Shown here one piece after another: positions 52,480-60,925 of a DNA stretch of 64,000 bases. This DNA is from Flabesymbios commensalis (Eukaryota > Annelida > Polychaeta > Terebellida > Flabelligeridae). The stretch lies in contig OZ024902.1 of the NCBI GenBank assembly GCA_964017125.1, forward strand, positions 57,877,693 to 57,941,692, written 5' to 3'. Below the pieces are notes generated by a model, which was given only the letters and a program-made list of their open reading frames with translations, was not told the origin of the DNA and made no database searches. Position 1 is the first letter of the stretch; the number at the start of each line of letters is the position of its first letter. The translations under genes and the position numbers were made by a program.

Positions 52480-52940
52480 AATGGCCGCCACAAGAACAGT
52501 GCAGAAAGTGAAAATGCGCCATATCTCAGTAACCAGTCATCGTATGAAAACAAATAATAGCTCTACACATAGGTTTTCGGGTACGGGGAATGCGTTGGTG
52601 GCATTATTTTTGTCATTCAAGGTCACACCCTATATCAATGTCATAGGTCATTATCAGCCACTAGCAAGTGAAAATGTGCCATATCTCAGTGAATTGTCCT
52701 GATAAAGAACCAAGCTATGGCTCTACACCTACGTTTTCGGGTACGGGGACACCGTTGGTCCCATTATTTTTGTGTGTTCAAGGTCAAGGTCACACCATGG
52801 GTCAATGTCATAAGTCATGTCAGCCACCAGAAAATTAAAATCTGTCATATCTCAGTACCTTGTAATCATATAATAACAATTAATGGCTCAACACCTAGGT
52901 TCTCGGGTATGGGGAATCCGTTGGTGCCATTAGTTTTGTG
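52480..52940. repeat. Tandem repeat, unit about 163 bp, three copies
   Basis: CATATCTCAGT recurs at 52522, 52682 and 52848, each copy continuing to CTCTACACCTA, GGTTTTCGGGTACGGGGA and TCAAGGTCACACC. The CAAGGTCA word resembles nuclear-receptor half sites but is also common in such repeats. Confidence 0.85.
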
Positions 52941-53780
52941 ATTGAAATGAGCTGAATTGATGCAAAACCAACAAAAATAGGCTATTTTCAGCTATTTTAA
53001 GCTGATTTTACATTTCTGTGACCTTGCGATGACCTTTGTATGACCTTTGGGTAACACCCCTGTCAAGCCCAGCCCCAACCCATGTCACCATGTGTACTTG
53101 GGCTGGGATTCTTCATAATGTATTTGAAGTACTGGTCATTGGTCCAAACATGACAATCGGTAAATTATTTGGTCCATTTCTGCCATATGATAAAGTGGTG
53201 ACATAAGGGTGATTTGATGGGGTATTGCCCTTATATTAGCCCTGTAACCTCAAGGGGTCTTTTGGTATATTTCCATGCTGTGGTCTATGTGAGTTTCAAC
53301 CACCATTGGCATCTCAAGTGAGTTGAATTGAAGCAAAACCAGCAAAAATAGGCTATTTGCACCTATTTGAATCTGATTAGACCTTCCTGTGACCTTGAGA
53401 GGACCTTGTTGTGATCTCGGGGTAACATCCCTGTGAAGCCCAGCCCCAAACCATATCACCATGTGTACTTAGGTTTGGGATTCATCCAATGTATTTGAAG
53501 TAGGCCTACTGGCCATTGGTCCAAACATGACAATCGTTGAGTTATTTGGTCTATTTCTGACATATGAGAAAGGGGTGACATAGGGGTAATTTGATGGGGT
53601 ATTACCTCTCCAGCCCTTATTTTACCCCCTGTAACCTCTCGGGGTGTTGTGCTATAGCTCCATTCTGGGGTTCATGTGAGTTTAAACCACCATAGACATC
53701 TCGAATGAACAGAATTTGAGCAAAATTCGCCAAAAAACTATTTTCACCTATTTTAAGCAGATTTGAACCTGTTTTTTTTA
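52941..53780. repeat. Tandem repeat, unit about 375 bp, just over two copies
   Basis: Blocks containing AACAAAAATAGGCTATTT (52970, 53343, 53730), CTGTGACCTTG, CCCAGCCCCAA, CATGTGTACTT and ATTTGATGGGGTATT recur in the same order. It directly follows the 163-bp array. Confidence 0.82.
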
Positions 53781-54480
53781 ATTTGGTTGCCATGGTTACC
53801 AGATAAACACAGAAAATGAGCAATAAAAGCAGATAATCATACATGGGCCTGTAATATATCTGTTATTGCACTATTTATTCCAAATTAGAATACTATTTAT
53901 CTATGGCTGGCCTGATGTTAACAAATCTTATTTAGAAAAAAATGGTGATGAAAGGGTTAAACTTGGTCAGCAGTGATGACCCACACATCCTGCCGAACCA
54001 GCAGCCAAAAGGTATATGCCTAAAATTCCTGGACTATATAATACTCAGACCACATTTCGTCGGGGCTACATTTTCCCACTTTCTGATAGTGGTACCTGCG
54101 ATATAAGGTTGAATTATGTTCAAGGCTCGCGTGCATTCTCCTGACACATATACATATATACGCCTATTATATTGATATAGAGGCATACCACTGCACAAAC
54201 CCACGTGAAAAATCAATATCTATGTACGTGATTTCTGAAGTGGGCCTGTTGTGGTGAAACTTCGTCAATACATGAGAGTAAGATAGCGTTGTAAGCATTA
54301 TGTCTGGATAACACACAGGTATTGGTTTCGTATCCAGAGATGACGACACTTTGGAGGTGAGATCAGCAAGGAATACAATCACCGATTGTAAAACCATGGG
54401 TCACTGAGTATATAAAAGAGAGGGAGTGATGTATGGGATTATCATTAAAGTTATAGTCCTCTACAACTCCACGGCTATAA
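53781..54480. other. Upstream region of the plus-strand EXD1-like gene
   Basis: Non-coding. A second TATA-like stretch, AAACCATGGGTCACTGAGTA then TATAAAAGAGAGGGA near 54392-54426, resembles the promoter 70 bp further on (and the AAACCATGGCTTAGTAAAC upstream of the minus-strand gene), so the promoter may have been partly duplicated here. Confidence 0.45.
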
Positions 54481-54490
54481 CTTAGTAAAA

Positions 54491-54498
54491 TATAAAAG
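54491..54498 (+). promoter_or_regulatory. TATA box of the plus-strand EXD1-like gene
   Basis: TATAAAAG 98 bp upstream of the ATG, followed by ACAGAGAGGAATACATCGTT, which is shared with the minus-strand paralogue with only a few differences. Confidence 0.65.
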
Positions 54499-54588
54499 AC
54501 AGAGAGGAATACATCGTTATAATCAGTCTGGACTGGAATCTACAAACCGGCAGAGAAATCAGCTAGCAGTGTGTTCATCCTTGTCATT

Positions 54589-54873
54589 ATGGCCAACATG
54601 AACGTAGAGATAATAGGCACTCGTGACGTCAGGAGATGTGCTGAAATCATGGAGCAAATTATGCGGGACGGGCGTCCTGTCGCCGTGGATGGCGAGGGAG
54701 TCAATCTGTCCGCTAAGGGACGCATGACACTGTTACAGATCTGTACCACGGACAAACAGGTGATCCTGGTGGATCTCATTGATCCGCGTGATCCAGACAA
54801 TGTGAAACCTGCTAAAGATCTGCTCGTCAGTGGACGCGTGAAAGCCATGCTGGAGGCGCCTAGCCCGCTAAAG
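54589..54873 (+). CDS. EXD1: EXD1-like plus copy, exon 1 (motif I)
   Basis: ATG at 54589 (MANMNVEIIGTRDVRRCAEI) to the donor GTGAGA, 95 codons, phase 0. Protein differences from the other copy are AKIMKQ to AEIMEQ and VILLDL to VILVDL only. Confidence 0.9.
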
Positions 54874-57800
54874 GTGAGATCAGCTGGAGTTTTTGTCGCA
54901 GACAAATTATTTGTTTTAAACCGGCTCCGCAGTGTCACAGTTTCAGAATAACCTTTCCTCGTTTATGTCCCCCAGGAGTAAGCTGAAACTATTTTTTTAC
55001 TCCCTATAATAACGTTTATTGAAATCAACGTGATTTCCCGCGGGACGATTCCATTTACTTTAAGGTGATATAGAAGTTCCATTTACTTTAAGGTGACATA
55101 AAAAAAAATCCATTTACTTTAAGGTGATGTAGAAGTTTCCATTTACTTTAGGGTGACATACAAATATCCATTTACTTCAAGGTGATATAGAAGTTTCCAT
55201 TTATTTTAAGGTGACATAAAAAGTTTCCATTTACTTTAAAGTGATATGGAAGTTCCCATCTACTTTAAGTGGATACAGAAGTTTAAAAGCGTAAAACATG
55301 TACACCAACGCAATTTCCCGCGATACGTACCGAAGTCGCGTCGGTTTTTCACACACCCTATTTGATCATTGTCACAACATACCAGCGCAACAACGACGCG
55401 AGCGCGATAGGCAACGCGATCATTTTCGGAACTGTTTCATTTTCGTCGCGCGTCACGCCGGTCGTTGCGCCGGTCGTCGCGCCAGTCGTCGAGTCTCACA
55501 TGCCGCGCTGGACGTCGCGTTGGTCTGTAGAACCGTACGATCAGACGTATAATGTAACCGGTTACATTATACGTCGGTCGTCGCGTTGGTGTGTGGACAA
55601 TCACGCGATTTTCGCGTCTGTCCCTCGTCGTGTGCCTTATCGCGCTTGCGTTCGCGTTAATGGGGTTTTCCCCCTCGAGGTGATATAGAAGTTTCCATTT
55701 ATTTTAAGGTGACATAAAAGTTCCCATTTACATTAAGGTCATATAGAAGTTCCCATTCACTTTAAGGTGAAAATGGTTTCATCAATTCTCACCGTAAACA
55801 TGTTAAATTGAATGGAATTTAGGATAATACATGTTTTAAATCCACATATATTATTTTAATCTCTAGATACCTATTAGATCTTTATGTGAAATGGACTACA
55901 ATTTGTATTTCAGATTTTCCATTGTTGTAAAAATGACAGTGCAGCCTTGTACCATCAGTTTGGTATTCGCCTTCTCCTACGCAGTGTGTTCGATACACAG
56001 GTAATTTACACTTTCCTCCTATAAATGTGTTTAAAGTATTATTATTATTATGCAATTAATATTTTCTTAAAGGTAAAACAATAAGTACGTATACACTCGA
56101 AAACACATTCATATGGAGCATCACACAATTAAATACACATTGAACCGGAGCGTTATGCTGATAGTAATAATTCAGTTAACTGGGCAATACTTAGTATACT
56201 GACCATTATACTGATACTATACTACGATAAATTGTATGTTTCTATGTCGACTCATTATTGCCTTTATTTGGCCACTAGCCTACATTTTAATCAGAAATGG
56301 GGAGTTATCATTGATCAAGTAAAGAACAATTTATTATCATGGTAGTACTGCATTATAATGCGTGTAGGTAGGCACAACTTGCACTACATGTAGGTCTATA
56401 ATATAATCAGTCAGGTGTGACCGAGCTGTTGATTATGACGGGTCCTCGAGCTCATTATGGTCGGATGTGTTTTATGTCAGTTATCCATTCTATCCATTCT
56501 AAACTCCTCGGATTTCATCATTTACATATTCTTTTGATGACCTGTTTTTGTTTGCAGGCAGCCGACATGGCAATACAGATCAAAGAGGAGGACGTGGCTT
56601 TTCCAAACAGACGAAATTTAAATCACGTGGCAGAGAAATGTGACTGTAAATCAAACTCATTAAAAGATGATCACGTGAGTAAATATAAACGATAGATAAT
56701 GTCAAAGGTCATAATAAGAACACATAATGACGATAGAGGTCGCACCCTGTGTACACGGGCAAAGTATACTAACGTTCCTCATAATGGGTTCAATTTTCGT
56801 TCTGGACTGTTCATCGGCAATTTGCTACTACGTGCCGTAATAATACCGTCCGTAATTGGGTTGGTGTCCAGAATACACAGGTTCCCAACAAACATGAGAT
56901 ATTGTTGTGTCAATGTTGGGCCAGCGTCGCAGACGCTGGACCAACATTGACACAGCAATGGGTCCAGGTAATTGGAGATCTGCTGGTAATTGGAGATCGC
57001 TCAATGTTTTTACCCATTCACCGCTAATGACGACAAAATGTCTCAAATTGAACAAATATGAGTCATTTTCAGCCACTTGAAGATGTGGGTCGCTGTAGCG
57101 AGACGAAACTTCAAATGCATGGAAATTTAAACTCGATAACTTCGTGTTTTAATGATTAAAGTTACATGTAAGCGTATAGCTGCGTTTTCAACTGCATCGC
57201 TTATCATCAATTGCAAATAAATTTGCATACCTGTTTTCTATTAATAATTTGAAGCTGCTCCCCAAGTTAAATACTTTGAACACTTTGAAAGTACAATTCA
57301 CGAGGTTCAAAATTCTCACTCGATTATTTCACATGTACTTTTTAAACCACCAATCCCATGAGTTGGCACGTGGGAGAAACGGAATACCTGACCTGTTCTA
57401 TAACAACTTTGCCGAAAAGTAACTTGTGTTATGGTGATGTTACTGAAAGAGAATTTCTGCAGTAACAAATTGAAACAAACCGATTATTGTTCCGATATCG
57501 TGTAGTGAATTTAGTTATTTTTTAAATTAATTTGAGATTATGCGAACTTAAGGTATATATTGCAGCATTATGATGATAGCTAAAAAACGATACTTTTCTA
57601 TTTCAGGTGAATTGGATGGGTGAAAATAAAGAAATGTGGGCAGAGAGACCTTTAACCAGTAAAATGATCAGCTATGCTGCACAGGACGTCATCATTTTAG
57701 TGCCTGACATTCATGACGTGTTGAAAAAGTAATTGAGTTTTACATCTGCATGCTTTTTTTTATTTATATCATCTAGTGTTCATATTAAAATAGAATAATC

Positions 57801-59297
57801 CAATCTGAGCTGAGGTATTATTTATATCAGAGGCGGACTCAATACACCTGAAAAAGTAGTGGCAAGCGGCTAGATAAAACACTTTGTTGTATCAGTGTTG
57901 CGAGCTCTGATTTTGCTCGCTATCAAAGTTCTTATGGTTAATTTTTGTCCACTGGGTAACCCTTCTTTCTTCAGATCCTGATCCTATATGTCTGCCACAT
58001 AAAAAACAGATCTAACACTAAGTTGTTCCAAGCTGAGTATGTTTCATTTAAAGCGACACAATCAGGCTAAAATCTTTTAAAAATCGGTAATTTTATTTGG
58101 CTTCTTAGTATGACCATATTATGTAAACATTAATATGACCATATTATGTACATAGACTAGAACTTCAAAAGTTGTTTTAATTTTTGTGATGCGCATTTAC
58201 CAGCTAAGCGAGATATAGAGACGAAATTCTCGTATTTTTTATTTTGGACATGCATGTCTGAAGAAATCGTTAATTTCGTCTCTATATCTCACTTAACTGG
58301 TAAATGCGCATAACAAAAATTAAAACAAAAATTGCAGTTCTAGTGTATGGACATGTTTACATTATATGGTCATATTACATTATATGGTCAAAATAAAATT
58401 ACCGATTTTTTTATGATTTTAGCCTGATTGTGTCGCTTTAATAGATTATTTCAGATTAAGTAGACATATTTTTTGTTATTTTATTATTTATACAGGGTGT
58501 ATACATATTAGCAAAGATGCTATTTTTAAAATATGTGCCCTGTCATACATTCAATGCAATACATTTCTAAAATATCTGATGTTTTAAATGGTATACATAC
58601 AGATTAAAATATCCATAGTCTGATCATAGCTACATTTAAAATCAATTAATTAACACTGTCATATGAAGCTTTTAATAGGCACATGTTATTATGTGGATAT
58701 CAGATAATACGTGAGATCAATACAATTTTGATACATTTCAAACATTTTTGTGTTGTCATAAAATACTGTATTGCTTTCAGAAAACTAGACCTGTACACAG
58801 GACACGAATATTACACAGGTCTCCTTGACGAGTTCATCAATTTTACAATTGACGAAGAAAGAACACGAGTTCAACAAATGAAGGATGCACGTGATACAAG
58901 AACGACCAAAACAGTTCTGCAAAAGACAGCAGTAGAGCGTACACCTAGAACTGAGTTGAAAGATTTGTCTGGTGATGAGATAAACGCCTTTAAACTTCTT
59001 CAGACGCGAAGAGTTGCCTTGCGTGAACTGCTAACTAGTAAAACAATAGAGACTCTGGATGAGAAGTCTTGTTTACAGTCACTGGAGGAATGGGGTCTGG
59101 AACAAGCTAAGGACCCTAAGGCGTTCAGGCTACCGCCGTTTAATTTCCACAGATTAAAGGCTATGACAGACCATCCAGCAAACAGCGTGAAACAACGAGC
59201 TGTTCGAATCCGTGAAATACAGATCAGGAACAATCGTGCCAAGAGTGGCCAACAATACCGAGGCGGGAAAAGCTATCAACGAGGGCGACGATACTAG
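54589..59297 (+). CDS. EXD1: EXD1-like DEDDy exonuclease-family gene, plus-strand copy (5 exons, 375 aa)
   Basis: Five exons (54589-54873, 55914-56000, 56558-56674, 57607-57728, 58781-59297) join in frame into 375 aa, with the same exon lengths (except the last) and phases as the minus-strand copy. DEDDy residues are kept: D34 and E36 in VAVDGEG, D103 in HCCKNDSAALYHQ, Y186 and D190 in ISYAAQD. The C-terminal part is charged and helical and ends in a basic RGGKSYQRGRRY tail. The likely role is that of EXD1: germline piRNA production or RNA handling, in cytoplasmic granules by analogy. No stop or frame change interrupts it, so both paralogues look usable. Introns contain a minisatellite with a CpG-rich insert (intron 1), a palindromic MITE (intron 3) and a 392-bp inverted-repeat MITE (intron 4). 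Confidence 0.86.
55048..55775. repeat. Minisatellite (unit about 36 bp) with CpG-rich insert
   Basis: Units of CCATTTACTTTAAGGTGATA then TAGAAGTTT alternate with a GACATAAAAA variant, suggesting a 72-bp higher-order unit. About six copies lie at 55048-55284 and three at 55676-55775. The 55285-55675 segment between them is CpG-dense and contains a perfect inverted repeat GTATAATGTAACC/GGTTACATTATAC near 55545-55573. It looks like a separate insertion into the array. All within intron 1. Confidence 0.85.
55914..56000 (+). CDS. EXD1: EXD1-like plus copy, exon 2 (motif II)
   Basis: Bounded by TTGTATTTCAG and GTAATT. Twenty-nine codons: IFHCCKNDSAALYHQFGIRL then LLRSVFDTQ. Confidence 0.9.
56558..56674 (+). 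CDS. EXD1: EXD1-like plus copy, exon 3
   Basis: Bounded by TTTGTTTGCAG and GTGAGT. Thirty-nine codons: AADMAIQIKEEDVAFPNRRN then LNHVAEKCDCKSNSLKDDH. Confidence 0.9.
56884..56965. repeat. Palindromic MITE, short form, in intron 3
   Basis: CCCAACAAACATGAGATATT with TTGTGTCAATGTTGGGCCAG and its complement CTGGACCAACATTGACACAG around CGTCGCAGACG. The right outer arm is lost. Confidence 0.8.
57013..57170. repeat. Degenerate relative of the CCCTTTAACCGCC MITE, in intron 3
   Basis: CATTCACCGCTAATGACG, then TTCAGCCACTTGAAGATGTG and CGAGACGAAACTTCAAATGC around GGGTCGCTGTAGC, the family hairpin at low identity. The ends are not intact. Confidence 0.45.
57607..57728 (+). CDS. EXD1: EXD1-like plus copy, exon 4 (motif III)
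   Basis: Bounded by TTCTATTTCAG and GTAATT. VNWMGENKEMWAERPLTSKM then ISYAAQDVIILVPDIHDVLK, two bases left over. Confidence 0.9.
58049..58440. repeat. 392-bp inverted-repeat MITE in intron 4
   Basis: TAAAGCGACACAATCAGGCT at the left and its exact complement at the right, with arms of about 170 bp (TTAATTTTTGTGATGCGCAT, TATAGAGACGAAATT and others match) and a short central loop. Terminal TA on both sides suggests a TA target, as for Tc1/mariner-type elements. Confidence 0.85.
58781..59297 (+). CDS. EXD1: EXD1-like plus copy, exon 5
   Basis: Starts after TATTGCTTTCAG with one base completing a Lys codon, then KLDLYTGHEYYTGLLDEFIN, a charged helical region, RRVALRELLTSKTIETLDEK and the basic tail, ending TAG at 59295-59297. 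Confidence 0.9.
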
Positions 59298-59520
59298 CCC
59301 ATTCAACAAACGCCTATAAGAGCAAAATAATCAAGATATACAGAGACTAAATTATATCAGCCTAGAAATCGTTTTTCCCAGTAAAGTATGTAAAAGTTAG
59401 CCACCACAACAACAACTTTTAGTTGACGTCATCAATAATAATACACCCGCATAGTATAGAGAAATATACCTCATGTTATATCGATCCGTTACCCTACAAT
59501 ATAAAGATCCACAAACAGTG

Positions 59521-59606
59521 CATATCGTCGCCTCGGAGCTAAAGGATCCTATCTGACACTCGTTAGAGTGGCAGAAAGAATCCTTTAGCTCCGATGCGAC
59601 GATATG
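59521..59606. repeat. Hairpin downstream of the plus-strand EXD1-like gene
   Basis: CATATCGTCGCCTCGGAGCT continuing AAAGGATCCTATCTG pairs with 59572-59606 apart from a few mismatches. It has the same loop as the perfect hairpin at 40583-40660 but for one base. It lies 224 bp past the stop codon. Confidence 0.85.
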
Positions 59607-59814
59607 TACGTTTCATAATCGAAACAATATATATATTAACGTAATCAAGACGTAAAACTAAACTTTTGGAAAGATTGATATATAACAGATTAAAAAGTTT
59701 TATAAAGCAACATAATTTTAAAATAAGTTTCAGTTTGGCATCCGCTCTCAACATTCTACAAACCTGGCGTTAATATATATTTTCGATAAAATTGCAAAGG
59801 CGATTGATGAAAAA

Positions 59815-60925
59815 GAAATTGTTTTGGGCGTGTTTTGGACTTCAGTAAAGCTTTCGATACTATAAACAACAAAATTTTATTTTCTAAATTAAACCATTAC
59901 GGTATAAGAGGAGTGGATTGAGACTGGATAAAGAGTTATTTAAATAATATAAGGTAATTTGTTTGTTTGAATGATGTAAATTGTATTTATTCAAATATAA
60001 CATGTGGAGTATCACAAGGGTCCATCTTAGGACGTCTACTTTTTTATATTTACATCAATTATTTATCAAACATATAGACATTGATATTTATTATTCTCTT
60101 CGTAGATGGTCTAAAATGTCTAAAATTGTAATGTGGCTAGAAGTAAATCCTTAAACAGTAAATCTTTAAACATAAACAAAAAAATATTTCATGATATTTG
60201 CCACAGGAAATCATAGTATACACAAACATATTGAAATAAATCATGACAATAAAATTAATAATATTCTATTTGATAGAGTACATTCAACTATTTTTTTTTG
60301 TATATATATAGATAATAAATTAAATTGGTCGGAACACTTGTAACATTATACAATTCATTTCTGTTGCCCTTCATTTCGTATTGTATAGAGGTGTGGGGCA
60401 ACACATTTGACAAATATGTATCACCACTATATAGACTACAAAGAAGGGGCATAAGATTAATTACCTTTTCATGTTATATAGCTCACACTTCAGATATATG
60501 TATAAATTTGAGAACAATACGCGTAACGATTTTTTTTCGTTTTTGTTTACAATAAGCAGTCAAATACATACATACCCTACACGAACATCTTCAAATCTAC
60601 ATACACCGATTGGAAATTTAAAAACAATCTATAGAACAGTATGATATTCGGGACATTTTCTGCATTATACATTTAATTTATGGCACCACCTCTTGGTGAT
60701 AATATACATTGTATACTAACTAAAATGCATCGGGTTTTTTTCTTGTATCACACTTTCTGCCAATATTAGTGCACTTGCATACACAAACAAACTGTATATA
60801 TAATTAGAAGAAATATAAGCCATGCGCCTTTGCTCCTCACTTTCTGTTATATACTATTAAGTATGTAATATGTATATGTATGTTTCAGATAATAAACATT
60901 ATCATTATTATTAATATTATCAGCT
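59815..60925 (+). mobile_element. LINE remnant (CR1/L2-like reverse transcriptase, 5'-truncated)
   Basis: Reverse-transcriptase words appear in order: VLDFSKAFDT (about 59833), LFSKLNHYGIRGVD (about 59880), GVSQGSILG (60005-60031), an FVDG in place of F/YADD (about 60100), IYIDNKLNWSEHL (about 60302), SFLLPFISYCIEVWGNTFDK (about 60355) and LYRLQRRGIRLITFS (about 60430). Stops and frame changes make it inactive. It ends with AAACATTATCATTATTATTA, a simple 3' tail typical of CR1/L2-type LINEs, without poly(A). The clade is inferred from remembered motif style. Confidence 0.8.

Noticed and set aside
54540-54938. Minus-strand open frame of 132 codons opposite EXD1-like exon 1 (and its equal at 44378-44686)
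   Set aside because: Antisense shadow of the conserved exon 1; the sense frame has exonuclease motifs and splice sites.
55298-55688. Arg/Val-rich open frames
   Set aside because: They follow the CpG-rich insert in an intron and have no family resemblance.
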